This document shows positions 22,728 to 34,406 of a stretch of DNA of 64,000 nucleotides, in pieces. Origin of the DNA: Aphelenchoides besseyi (taxonomy: Eukaryota; Nematoda; Chromadorea; Rhabditida; Aphelenchoididae). The first letter of the stretch is position 1, and each line of letters opens with the position of its first letter. The DNA lies in the NCBI GenBank assembly GCA_024699855.1, contig JAMPIQ010000001.1, positions 3,162,001 through 3,226,000 on the forward strand, given 5' to 3'. The translations under genes were made by a program, and so were the position numbers. The notes beneath the pieces were generated by a model, which was given only the letters and a program-made list of their open reading frames with translations, did no database searches and was not told the DNA's origin.

Positions 22728-24582
22728 ATGGAAATGGTATGTACTCGTAAGAGGTGTTTTGGGTAATTTGATTATCGGATTTGCAGGAACCTTATGATGA
22801 AGTTGATCAGTTTTTAGCCAAAGAAGAAGGGAAAGTTGAACGAAAAGATCTCACTCAACTTTGCCACCATGGACCACGCCAAAAATGTTCGAACTGTTTA
22901 CCGATAGATGTGAGTTGACAGCGTTTTCTAGTTTTGATCCATCTTTCTGTTTAGCCGTACGACGAGGACTATCTTAAGAGCAAGGACATTAAGCACATGT
23001 AAGTCAAATGATTGTAGTTAACAATAAGCTTTATATTGATATTTACCAGTTGTTTCCATTCTAATTTTCAGGTCTTTTCATGCTTATGTTCGAAAATTGA
23101 CCGATTTGCATGGAAAAGGAACACAGTTGAAGAAACCACTTGAAAACGTGAACTGTTTCCTCGATCTGAACTGCACCAATGGGCATAAACCATATCCGAA
23201 AGGCATCTGTACAAAGTGTCGGCCTCCGACTTTGACACTAAATCGACAAGTAGGCGAACTCACGGTGTTTATTTTACCATTGGATTAGATTTTTCGGCAT
23301 GTTGACAACATCACAATTGAGAATGAGGACGTGGTCAATCGGTTTCTCGACTTTTGGCGAAGAAGTTCACATCAACGGGTTGGGTATTTGATTGGACGTT
23401 ACGAACCGTTCCTCGATGTGCCTTTGGGAATCAAAGCAATTGTGACGGCGATTTACGAACCACCCCAAAACTCAACTGAATCGAGTGTGAATTTCGAACA
23501 AGATCCGAATGACGAAGCGGTGGACAAACTGTGCGAATGGTTAGGAATGAGACGTGTCGGATGGATTTTCAGTGATCTATGGGCTGAAGACCCACAAGCG
23601 GGAACCGTCCATTGCACTCGCCACGAAAAGTCGTTCTTAATGAGCGCTAAAGAGTGTATAACGGCTGGTGCTTTTCAAGGCAAATACAAAAACCTGACTC
23701 AATACTGCAATGACAAATATTTTGGCTCGAAATTTGTTACTGTTGTTGCTTCGGGTGACAAAGACAAACATGTTAACTTTCACGGCTACCAAGTCTCGAA
23801 TCAGTGCTCAGCGATGGTGGAAGCCCAAATCTTATGTCCAACTTCACATCCCGAATTGGCGTGGGTTCGTGAGACTCCGTTACATGATCGTCATTACATT
23901 ACCGATGTACAATATACGGCAAGTTGATTTGGCGAAGCCTACAACTTGGTATTATGGTTTAGGAAAAGAACGAATATGGAGCCGAAGTGCGCAAAAACGG
24001 TCGCCCGATGCCCGTTGAGTATTTGCTTGTCGATGTGCCAACTGGAATGCCGAAAGAACCGTCCAGTTCATTTCACGTCTCACCTGCTGACAAGGGATTT
24101 GTTATCGAGAATCGGACGTTGCTTGGACAAGTTCAAGTGAAGGAAATTCGGTGATTTGAAATGAACTGTAAACATTTAGGACATGAAGTCGGTTGCTCAT
24201 TACGTTCTCGATTTTTCGCCCAATCAATTTTTGGAATGCGCTTCCAATTTCCACTTCTTGTTGTATTTATTGACAAATGATGTCTTGAAGTTTTCGGACA
24301 ATGAAGTGGCAGCTTTATGCAAAATTTTGAGCGAACATGATCGCGCTGCAGCAATGGAATGGGCGGAGAAGAGCGAGAACTGGGCGACATTTATGGAATT
24401 ACTCAAATCGAACAATGAAGGTGTGTTAGTGAAGAATTCGCCCTGTAAAGAGTTTTTCAGGTACGCCATCAGGCGTCAATGGCATCAATGAGGAAACGAC
24501 TCGCTGGTCCTGTAAACACTGTACGTTCGAAAACACTGAGCCACGCAGTGATTGTGCGGTCTGCGGTCTTCCGGCTAGTTGA
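22728..24582 (+). CDS. NPLOC4: NPL4, adaptor of the p97/CDC48 unfoldase (506 aa)
   Basis: Exons: join(22728..22736,22787..22909,22955..22998,23072..23249,23289..23918,23963..24136,24180..24420,24461..24582). NPL4 with UFD1 delivers ubiquitylated proteins to p97/CDC48. The zf-NPL4 region has [12 protein letters not shown] and [14 protein letters not shown], followed by an MPN domain ([19 protein letters not shown]) and the [10 protein letters not shown] and [12 protein letters not shown] blocks. It ends in an NZF zinc finger (WSCKHCTF...CAVCGLP) that binds ubiquitin. The ubiquitin-like domain that starts animal NPL4, and docks on p97, is not visible: the model begins with a 9-base coding exon, so an upstream exon may be missed. 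Intron 23919-23962 is a GC-AG intron (ACG|GCAAGT). Confidence 0.93.
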
Positions 24583-25353
24583 ACGCGTTTTTCAAATATT
24601 GAACTATGTAACATTAAGTATCGGAAGTGCCGGTAGCTCGTTGTCTCGTATTTAAAAGTAAAACCTTCAATTGGAAAGTTATGTTTTTTATGCAACAAGA
24701 ACTTAGATGATAATCATAAAACTAAAGGCAGAGACGATCCGCAATGATTTTTCTTGCGAGTCATCGAACGTTTTTTAACTTAAGTTTAATGACGGAATCC
24801 AAGTCCAACGAGTTTCTGAACGCACACCTTAACAATGTTTGTTAATGAGTTCAGCATCAAAAGTTTTTGATGCCAATTCATTTAATTATTCTCAAAGAAT
24901 TGCTTGTGCACTTTCGCATTAGTGTTGCTAAATAATTGTCTCTTACAGATGATTACTTATCGTGAAGCTCAATGATTTGCTTACGTAATGGACAATAAGC
25001 TCGTCGGTTGATGTTAACCTGGAACATCAACTTCGTTGTTCTGTCACGACCATAAGTGGACTTTTTGTTTACAGATTTGAATTTACAGATGATTGTTTAC
25101 GGGTTCAAGGTTCTCGTATTCAAGTGCATTTAGCAGAGTTGGTATTATAAATTCACGAAAATATTTTACAATTCGACATTTGGAGGTCACAGTGTGGCTT
25201 CTAATTGCGACCAAACTGATAAGATTGAACGCAATTCAGGGCGAATACAAAGAATAACAAAATTTAAGTACTCATTGTAGGTATGAAAAGATGATAAGCC
25301 CTCGAACTCGTTTAAATTTGTCTTTCATCGAATGCGCTTTTAGTCTTAGCGAA
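24583..25353. other. Intergenic, no gene seen
   Basis: 771 AT-rich bases between NPL4 and the ML-like gene. I saw no exon chain, RNA gene or repeat. Confidence 0.4.
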
Positions 25354-26099
25354 ATGTTAAGATTGGTTTCCTTGGTTCTTGCTCTTTTGGTTTCATCCAT
25401 CGACTGTGCTTGTGTTGATGGCAAAAACAATGTGGTAGAGTTAGCCGATGCTAGTGAGCCCAAAATAAGTTGCAATCCCAATTATGTTTTAGGCTCAAAC
25501 AACGTAATCAAAGTCGACAATGGAGTCGCACAGGCATACGATCCCAACATGAAAACCAGTTGTTATAAGAACGCAGCAAACGTTCGTAAGTTTCTTTAGC
25601 AAGAACATTAGTCGATATTCAACAAAAATGACGGTTTTAGAACTTCCCGGATATTTGAAGCTAATCTCCGGTACAATAAACATCGGCAAGCAATTAAAAG
25701 TTATCAACAACAATAAGGCACTGCTTACACTTCGCAAAAACTCGTGGCTTGTTGGCTATGTTTGTGAAGACGGTAAGAGTAAGAATTTTTTGGTGCCAGA
25801 TTCAGATTGGTTCGTGACGATCTCTCTTCGACAATCAATTTCTTTACAGCAACATCGACATTTGCACGCTTTCGAAGGCGCTTTGCAAAACTCTCGAGAT
25901 ACCCGGTCTTCACAATTTGTCCGAAATTGAGGGAGACGTAGGAAGTAACGGAACCATTCAACTACCTTCTCCAAGCTCTGCTCTGCGACCTTTGTTAAAA
26001 GGTCAATGGGCTATGCAAATTAAGCTTCAAGTTGAGAATGAGATCGTGATGCACATCAAACTACCATCAAACGAGGATTGGCTTTATCTTGACGAATAA
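25354..26099 (+). CDS. Secreted ML/GM2-activator-like protein (216 aa)
   Basis: Exons: join(25354..25585,25641..25809,25850..26099). It starts with a signal peptide (MLRLVSLVLALLVSSIDC). The mature part has paired cysteines (SCNPNY, KTSCYKN, GYVCEDG, CNIDICTLSKALC) and a closing GTIQLPSPSS....LKGQWAMQIKLQVEN. This order of cysteine cluster, Leu-Pro turn and G-x-W/Y strand resembles ML/GM2A lipid-binding folds. The assignment is by pattern, not proven, and another secreted family is possible. An AATAAA lies about 20 bases after the stop. The start at 25354 was preferred over the ATG at 25291 because it gives a clean signal peptide. Confidence 0.65.
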
Positions 26100-26596
26100 G
26101 TGACCAAAGTGTCTAGTGCAAATAAATAATCAAAACATATTTCGGTTGTATTTAAGGCCATCTTATTCGATTTTCTTGAATATGAAAAGAACCAATTGTC
26201 TAATGAACAGCGTATATTCTTTATAGTTCATTTGAAGGTCTACAAAGGAGTATTCACTTAATGTATTGTTGGTTTTTAGATGTACACATTTTCGGCATTT
26301 ACAGTCGTGGACGTTGCAATGCGTCATCTGTTCGGTCGTCCGCGTTCCCAAGGATTCACTTTGATTTCTTTTGCAAAACGGCCGTCAACAAAGCAGTCCA
26401 TTTGAAGTCGCATTTTGCGGGGTTTTGACGCTTCGAAGGTGCTTTTGTAAACAACTCTTCGCTTTTTTTCGTTCTTTTGTTTTAACAGACAAATGTGTAA
26501 ATCCTTTCTAAGCGGTTTTTGTGATAAAAACACGCTTTAATCGTTTCTATTTTATGTTTTTAGTCGACTCGTTCGTTGAGTTTCTTTGATCGACTA
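26100..26596. other. Intergenic with one minus-strand chance ORF
   Basis: On the minus strand a 69-codon frame starting with GTG (26324-26533) encodes a basic peptide (RKMRLQMDCFVDGRFAKEI) without relatives I know. It lacks an ATG start and splice partners, so I do not call it a gene. Otherwise AT-rich spacer. Confidence 0.35.
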
Positions 26597-26804
26597 ATGG
26601 AAAGTTCGGATTCGAGTTCGCTGTTGGTGAGTTTTACACGCATGACATTATCATTAGATTGTTCAGAGAATGGTTGTAATTGGTGTGGCCACCTACTGTT
26701 TTAGCGTGCTATTCGCCTACAACGTTTGGAATCTGTTCGATCCCGTTCAGTGCCGATCCCATCCAATTGTTCTCGATGAAAATGCGAACGAGAAACCGAA
26801 ATGA
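26597..26804 (+). CDS. Single-pass micro-membrane protein (55 aa)
   Basis: Model: join(26597..26626,26667..26804), with a 40-base intron (GTGAGT...TTCAG). The peptide has a Ser-rich N-terminus (MESSDSSSLL), one transmembrane segment (about residues 12-32, VVIGVATYCFSVLFAYNVW) and a short polar tail (FDPVQCRSHPIVLDENA). Size and layout suit a mitochondrial assembly factor or other small membrane protein; no family is recognised. AATAAA-like sequence follows near 26870. Confidence 0.55.
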
Positions 26805-26978
26805 TCGACTTTCGTAGTTAGTTTTCGTTGTTTTCTGGTACACGGGTAGTCAAATTCATAAAAGTATAAATAAACATTATCGTTCAAGCACGTTCATTGA
26901 TTTCTTTTTAATCGAAAAGTTGCTTTGACTACAGAGACAATGATACACGTATGATAGGGCAGACAGTTAGATCAGGAA

Positions 26979-29333
26979 CTAAATGTCAATCGGATGACGA
27001 TGAGCGATTGCACCATTTTCGAAGGCCTGGGTCGAAATCTTTTCGATTTTTTTGAGGTCGTCGGCGTTCAAATTTGCGATATCGTTTAAATAACGTTGAA
27101 TTCGAGTGGAAGAACGACGTGCGTACAACTGAGCAATCAATAGATCACTTTGAGCGCCGTCGGCATTCTTGTTCAGAGCGTAAGTGGCACGTGAAAGAAC
27201 GGCGACCAACGAGTAGATTTCGATTGCTGCATTCGCAATTCGAATCAATTCGTATTGACGATCTGCAAAATGTATTCGATTTTATTATTGCAACTCGCAG
27301 CTACCGATGATTCCACGACGATGTTTGGACAAAAGCATTTCAACCGTTTTGCCGAAACTAGAAACACTTGTGTTTAACAACGAAGCACTCGATTTCAACG
27401 ACGGATGCACAACCGATGTAAAGTCGCCATCCGATGAGCCAAAAGCACGACGTTTAACTTCCCCGAACAAAGTTGCAATTCCGCCCGATTTGATGTCTTT
27501 CGCCAACTTCTGTAAATGTTTTCCGGCAAATTGCATTCCGGTCAACGAAACGAAAAGTCGCATTACGTCATTGGCACCTTCGAAGATGCGGAAAATACGA
27601 AGATCTCTGAGTACTCTGAAACCATAGTGGAATGAATCGTTTTACTGATCGTTAAACCGACCTTTCGAGCTCCGTTTCACGCATGAATCCCATTCCGCCG
27701 TGCAATTGAATCGCATCGTCGCAAACTTGCCACGCATTTTCCTACAATCATATCGCAAGTTCGAGTTACAATTACTGTCCACTTACGCTCGCCATGACCT
27801 TGCCAATTGCCGCTTCCAGTTGATAGTCACTAACTCCACGATCCATATTTGATGCGAGCATGTAGAGAAGACTTTCGGTCGCGTAATGACGTTGAATCAT
27901 ATCGGCAACTTTCTCTTGAACATCACCAAATTCCATGATCTTTTTGCCAAATTGAACACGGGAAGTAACATGGTCAATTGTTTTTTGAATACAAAAACGC
28001 ATAGAACCAGTCATTGCGGCAGGAATACCGAAACGTCCGTTGTTCAAAATGTTGACTGCCACCTTGAAACCTTCACCTTCCTCTAAAACCAATTGGCTGT
28101 AAATATCAACAACCAGAAGCTTACTTCCAAGCAAATTCTCAACGGGCACTTTGACGTTCTCGAAATGCACCTCTACCGTATTCGAACCCTTGATGCCCAT
28201 TTTCTTTTCTGGTGCTCCATTAGTCACACCGCCGAATCCACGTTCGACAATGAATGCCGAGACTTTTTCTTTAGTAGTGCCGTCGGGTTGGCGCACCGGA
28301 GTCTGCAAGATCTCATAAACGAACATTCAAACAGTCAAAATTACTTGAGCAAAAACGGTGAAAACATCGGCAAAACCACCTTAAGAATCGAACATTATAA
28401 ACTGCGTGTTGACATCTGAGATTTACCGTTACTAATCCAAATCTTTCCACCATTCAAAATGTAATGCTTTCCGTCTTCCGATTTTTGAGCCCGAGTTCGA
28501 ATCGACTGAAATGTTAACTATAAAAAAGCCTCTTATCGTATGCTTACATTCGCGTCAGATCCCGAGCTTGGTTCTGTCAAACAGAACGCTGCAAACTTGC
28601 GACCCGTAGCAACATCCGGCAAGTATTTTTGTTTTTGGGCATCGTTGCCATAAAGTAGTATTCCTTTGTATCCAATGGACTGATGAGCTCCCATTACAAC
28701 GCCAAGACCCAAATCGTGAGCTCCGACAAGTTCAGCAAGACGACCCATTTGAGTGTTGTTCAAACCGGCCCCTTCTAAAGACGAAAGTTTATTTCGAATT
28801 ACCGGTCTATAACTGACCATATTCCTCCGGCACAACAGCCCCGAAAGCTCCCAACTCCGCGAATTGTTTCAGTTGTTCCATCGGAATTGCGGACTTTTCA
28901 TCGTTTTTGAATGGATCATTTACTTCTTCCTAAATAGAAAGCTAACAGGATTCAATGAATCAAACAAACCAAAAACTTGGTTGTTGGGTCCAACAACATT
29001 TTCAACATCTCACGACGTTCTTCGCTCAAATTTAACGGAAACGGAAACACATGATCCAAAACCACTCGTCCTGCAATGAATGATAAGCTAATTCGGACTA
29101 GATCCCATACCACGAAACAAGTTCATACAAAACGAACTGGTTTCGGGAACTGGCTTATCACTTGGTGGCTTTCCAGTCAGATCATCGGTTAGAGGTTTTT
29201 TTGCCGCCGTGGCCGTTGAAGCACAAGCCACTTGTCTAAAAACAATTGAACAATCTTCAACAATACGACGAAGCACCTACGATTTGGAGGATGTTGAGCG
29301 CACGAGAACACGACCTGCCTTTGACATCAACAT
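26979..29333 (-). CDS. ACADVL: Very-long-chain acyl-CoA dehydrogenase (626 aa)
   Basis: Exons: complement(join(26979..27262,27305..27615,27662..27741,27787..28082,28125..28302,28345..28379,28427..28505,28548..28774,28818..28929,28970..29070,29111..29235,29281..29333)). This enzyme does the first step of mitochondrial beta-oxidation of long fatty acyl-CoAs at the inner membrane. The N-terminus is a mitochondrial presequence ([18 protein letters not shown]). Diagnostic blocks are [70 protein letters not shown] and [10 protein letters not shown]. The catalytic base is the Glu in [11 protein letters not shown] (about residue 442). The C-terminal ~180-residue extension typical of VLCAD/ACAD9 is present, which separates it from medium- and short-chain enzymes. 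VLCAD fits better than ACAD9. Confidence 0.94.
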
Positions 29334-29687
29334 GTTTCCGACTGACTAATACCCTTAAAATTAAACACGTGCTAATTGAAACGAACGAAGACAATTCAAA
29401 TTTCGATCAATGACCAGCGAGAACTTTGGACGGCAAAACAGACGAAAACAAATCGAACTGCTGCACGTACTTTGACCCCAAAGAGCACAAACTACAAAGA
29501 AAACATCAAAAACGACTGGACGAATTGCCACATTTCGTTGTCATTGAATTGCGTATTATACGTTTATTTGTTGAAATACAGGATTTAACCAAATTTACAA
29601 GAATTCTTTAAGTGTTTGTGTTCAACTATAACGAGCCCGTTTGGGCACCAATTCAATATCTAAATTCGAAGAGAAACTAGAGAGTCA

Positions 29688-31295
29688 TTAGTACGAGCAC
29701 TTACGACTTAGATCTTCTTTACCGCTACTAATTCTGATAAAAATCTCATTCACCAATCGTGGATGTTCGTGTAAAATTGATTGCCATTCAGAAGTCTAAA
29801 CGAAATCAATTGAGTTCCGTTTGTTTGCCTTACCTTTATAATCGATTTCAAGTTCTTTAAAAGGAAACTGATGGCTTCATCTTTCAAGTCACTTGCAAAA
29901 TGTTGGTCCGCGCTAATCAGCACTTTACAGACGTTTTCACAGCGCATTTTACTTCGCAGAAACCGAGACGCCAAGTCTTTTAGCGACGTCATTTGGAAAC
30001 GATCTGCAAGAACCAAGATATCCAAAGCGATAGACGCGGACCGTATGCTCGGGGTTCGACCGTATAGAAAGAAAATCAGAATGGAAAAAACCTTAACATC
30101 AATCAATAAAAAACATGAAGTAACAACTGCACATACCTCGTAATCGACATCCGGCAATTCGAGTTTGTTTTCCTTGCTTTCTTTTCTGAATCCGCAATAT
30201 TGTCATTTCGTGGTGAGCAAAAACATACGTGTGAGGAGCAAATAATGCTGCAAAATAGGGACTCCGAGCTGCCAAAACCACTTTGTGCACATTCAGAACC
30301 CGTTGATCCAAACCTTCACCACAAAATATTTTAAAGTCCGCAAACCGCTCATCGTTATAAGCCTTTTCTAAATCCTGAGCTACCTGAATTTAATCGTAAA
30401 GTCGATAAAATAGCAAATAGAAACGTACATTGTCCGGTTTGATTTCCGGTGCTATTCGATCTGCTGAATTCCCGGTCGTTATCACTGTCTCTGTAAAAGT
30501 GGTGATTTGAACCTGAACTCGCAGCTCATCGTCGGAATTGATGTGAGCCATAAGTACGTCGCGTTGAACGTATTCGAAATAACCGTTAAGTTGCTGAGTA
30601 CCGGCATAGATGGTCGTTGGAATTTCCTCGTCTTTCGAATTAAAAACGTGGAATTTCGCTTTGAATTTGGGATTGTTCGTCATCGCAAATATCTGAAAAT
30701 CTGCTTTAAAAACTCTCGTTTCATTTGTAAAACCTGAAAAAAACAAAAGTTCTTGTTCGATTCCTTGTTTCCTTGTGGATGAAGTCGAATTCGGAACATC
30801 ATAGCTTGGTGTTGCTCGAGAAAGAGATTTGGATTTACCTTAAAAATAGCAGATGTAAGAAGGCTCATCGATTTTACTCACATTGTCTTTCACACTCACG
30901 CTCGTTTCCAGAAACCGATACTCACACACCGAAAAGCCTCGAACTGTCCAATCGTGAACATGAACATACGAACTAAAAAACAACTTTCAAATCACAGAAA
31001 CTGAATTCGAATCCAACCGAACTTCCGTGGACGTCCATGAGTTGGAAGACTTGATAATATGACGAGGAAATTTGCGACTGTTTCCGCTGGCAAACGTCGG
31101 CGAATTCGCCCCGGAGTCGGAACCAAAATCGGAATCCAGCTTTTCGGATCGATTAGAACCGTCACCAACAAGCAAACTTTTATTCACCCACCAATCCAAC
31201 AGCAAACGTTTCGATGGCGAGCAAGTGGCAGACGTTGAAGCGTCGCGCCAAACCCAAAAGTTATCGCTCTCGGTGTGTAAACTCATAGTGGACAT
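29688..31295 (-). CDS. MATH-BTB protein (SPOP-like CUL3 substrate adaptor), with one apparent frameshift
   Basis: Exons: complement(join(29688..29795,29834..30091,30137..30185,30229..30383,30429..30838,30882..30972,31051..31295)). MATH-BTB proteins capture substrates through MATH and link them to CUL3 ubiquitin ligase through BTB. MATH parts are HDWTVRGFSVCEYRF and AMMFRIRLHPQG; BTB is VHKVVLAARSPYFAALF...LDILVLADRFQM; a SPOP-type back region is TSEWQSILHEHPRLV. A polar Ser-rich N-terminal extension (about 80 residues) comes first and its splice is less certain. Exon 30429-30838 is 410 bases but must be a multiple of three between two phase-0 introns. The frame changes at a run of seven T (minus strand, about 30736-30742), so one base is missing there. 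Confidence 0.85.
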
Positions 31296-31405
31296 CCATT
31301 AAAAATGGACGCTAGACACGATATGGTCATTGAGTATTTGGAAATGTACGTTCATTTTCATTAACAAATATAATTTATTCTTTTAGTTTTTGAACAATCA
31401 GGAGG

Positions 31406-32442
31406 TTAAGACCACGAAAATCGACGACCAATTAGCTGAAAAAATTTCTCATTTTCGCTTCGAAAATTGGAAACTAAGAGGTCGCGCAGCTTGGGGTCGA
31501 TTTTGATTTGTGTGCGACCTTTTGTTTTGCCCAGGCAACGAAACTGAAGTCGATGTTTAGGTCGAAAACAAAAGAAGCCTTTTCGTTGGTTGAACATCAG
31601 TTGATTCGATTGGATTTGAGGTTTCAAACCAAGAAACACTTCCACCTTTTTAAGCTAAAATTACTCGATTGACATTGCAATGCGATCATGTGCTTACCTC
31701 TTCTAATGGGTTCTTGATAAAGAGATCACCGTCAACAATGTGAAATTGAGATAATGGAAAGAAGGCAAGCCATGATCGAAAATGTTGATGATAAAGAGAA
31801 TTGGCTATTGGTTTGTAATGGACGTTAATTTGTTTGGTACCCGGCATGAATGCCACGTGTTCAAAGTCGTCGACCGGTTGCGAAGAGTTCTTTTCCAAAC
31901 GTTGCTGTTGTACTTGAGTGAAATCGCTGACTGTTCTTGCTACCGGATCTCGTAAAATGACTAACAACTTCATGTTTGGGTTAAAATCATAAACTCTTTG
32001 TGCAGCCTTCGGACTGGTGATATAAGACGGCGTCTTCTCGATCGTAATCTAACAACTCAAAAGCAGTCGCCTTGTTTATGAGAAAACAACTTACCTGAGA
32101 CTGCGAAGACATCGGCATTTGCGAACGATACCATTCAATTCCTTTGTCGTAGAAACTATCAAAGTAGTGAATCTCTCGACGAGCGGCCGCAATTTGAGGA
32201 TTCAGGCAAAGAGCATCAATCAGAGCCCGAGTACCACCCTTTCGCATACCGATGATTAAGACGGTAGGTAATCGTTGTAGCTCTTTTTCGCGGTCCAATT
32301 CATCTTCAGTGTCTTGCGTTATTCGACAATCGTCATCTCCAAGAAAGCAAATAGATAACGAAGAGTTGAGTTTGTTTAATCGAAACAGAATGATGAGTAG
32401 AAATATCAAACAACAAATAAAAAGTTTCGTTGTCCGTCGCAT
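31406..32442 (-). CDS. HS3ST: Heparan sulfate glucosamine 3-O-sulfotransferase (315 aa)
   Basis: Exons: complement(join(31406..31654,31698..32048,32095..32442)). It is a type II Golgi membrane protein: a short cytosolic MRRTTK tail, then a hydrophobic anchor (LFICCLIFLLIILF). The PAPS 5'-phosphosulfate loop is IIGMRKGGTRALIDAL (about residue 65). The catalytic region HYFDSFYDKGIEWYRSQMP and the 3'-phosphate site ILRDPVARTVSDFTQ follow. The conserved disulfide pair lies in GFFCFRPKHRLQFRCLGKTKGR. It adds sulfate to the 3-OH of glucosamine in heparan sulfate. The stop is only 110 bases upstream of the MATH-BTB start, same strand. The final exon starts at CTTAAAAAGGTGG, which restores the family's ELKKVEVFLGL. 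Confidence 0.93.
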
Positions 32443-34406
32443 CTATGCATTTTGCTAAACACTGAAAATATGACAAAGTAAATCTTAGTTTAAAAACGCA
32501 AATTTGCACGGACCGTTGAGTTTACTGCGGAAAAGACGACAGATTAATTTTACGGTAAAATTGGTTGTTTGAAAAGAAGGGTTTTTTGTGGACAATCATG
32601 TGTTGAATTGCAAGAGCGCAAAATAGCTGATCGAACAAATTAAAGGGCTCATATATCTAACCGACCTTAAAATGCCTCTGGCGTCCAGAAGCGCTTTCCG
32701 GTCATTTGGTCCGAAGAATAAACATCATCGGTCTTCTGGTTATTGAGAAGCGCAAATCCTTTTGGCTCGACAAAGCCCTTAGTTTCTCGATCAGTGAAAG
32801 GAGCTTGTCAGATGTGTTAGAAAGTGATCCCGGCAACTGCTCTCGTCTTCCTGATCGAAATCGCTCTGTGGTCTGTCTGGCTGACGAGTGAAGTGCGATT
32901 TGACGCCCTTGTTTTGTCGTGAGACGAAAAGAAAGTTCATTTATACACCAGTTGACTTGGAATAATTGTGAGTTAGTTGACCGATTCAAATCCAATCACA
33001 AAGAAAATTGGTCTGTACAATACAGAAGTTTAAACAAATTTGTGGGTTATAATCGATTGTCATCTAATGGAATCATGTTGTGATATCAAGAATTAAAACA
33101 ATTTTCACATTTCAATCCAATATCCTTATTTTATGGCACTTTTCCTCGACCCTTCTTGAGGCGACGTCTTAACTGCTGATGTGTTTCGCTCTTTGAGAAT
33201 TTTTGGTGGCTTTGCTCTTCGCTGTTAGACTTCACTGTCGTTAGATAAAATGACGTTGACAAACAGAAAGAACGTATTGGGTGTTAGTCTTTAGCGGTGA
33301 AATGACTGAAAACTCATCGAACGTTTAAGGACCGTGAAGTTAGTTGTTTACGGGCTAATTAATTCGAACATACAATCAGCTTTTGATGCGAGACAATTAG
33401 ACTTTTGCACTTTAACGAACCCGATGAATAACGAGGATTCTATGAGGAAGAAGATTTTCGGGATGATTAGTTGGAACTTGTTTCCTACAATGTAAACGTT
33501 AATTAACGTTCAACAAACCATCTTTTGGTCCATGGTGTGAGACTCATTTCTTTCCTTACATGAATGCGTGAAAGGAACAAATTAGTTAAGTTCGACAAGA
33601 AATTTCGAATTCAGTGTTTAAATTATGTTTGTCGCCCATTTTGCTGAGTGCTTTTTGGCAAAGATTTCGTAATCTTACGGCGTTTCAGTTCACCTGATTG
33701 CTAATAACCGAATCTATGATATTGGATTGGCTACATTACAGTACCTAATACCGAACAATGGAGTTCGGTTTGTGTCCACATTGTCATTCTTGAGGTGATG
33801 CCGAAAAAGAGTGGAAAAATAGCCGGAAACATTTGAAATGTGTCAAATGGCAAAAAGTATTGTTTTTTGTTCGTCTCGGAGTCGTGGGAGAGAGAATCGC
33901 GCTATCCAACAACGCCAACGATAACGAAGAATAAAGTGGCGGGAAGGTTATTGGAAAACAATTTCCACAATGCGGAAGACGGCTCCACATTTGGAACCAT
34001 CGTGCTCTTTGTCAACGTTCATTCCTTCTGTCATCTCCAAATTGAACTGTCGATCAAACATAATTCGTATTTTGATATCGTTGTTTGAATGTGTCCGATG
34101 TTGAATCACTAATTGCGTATGTCGTACCTCCGCATAAACCTTTTCCTTTTCGAGTGTTTCAGGTGAACATCGTCTGCGCGTTCAGTTTTGTCTAGGCGCC
34201 CTTTTTCCGTTCCAAGTTTGTGGATTTTTGGTCGTTTTGTGCCGCAGGCAAACTTTTCCTCTTTTGCCCCTTCAACTTTCTCGCATATCCGAAAAGCCGA
34301 AGAAGCGATTTTCTTCACGTCGTGGTGTTTCCCGGTTTACAAATTCCGGTCGATATGCACGAACTTTGTATCCTACACATTTTCAGAATCTAACGTTCAT
34401 TTCGCA
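32443..34406. other. Gene-free stretch of about 2 kb
   Basis: Overlapping short ORFs on both strands show no domains. On the minus strand, 33138-33230 reads as a basic C-terminal-like tail (QQLRRRLKKGRGKVP, then stop), but no upstream exon joins it. The right end should contain the DIRAS promoter and 5' leader, with a TTTTCAG acceptor about 20 bases before its ATG. Confidence 0.35.

Noticed and set aside
26324..26533. Basic 69-codon minus-strand ORF
   Set aside because: Starts with GTG, no acceptor or donor to build a gene, no known relative.
33138..33230. Basic tail (RRRLKKGRGKVP) on the minus strand resembling a ribosomal or nuclear protein end
   Set aside because: No upstream exon joins in phase; too short to support a gene.
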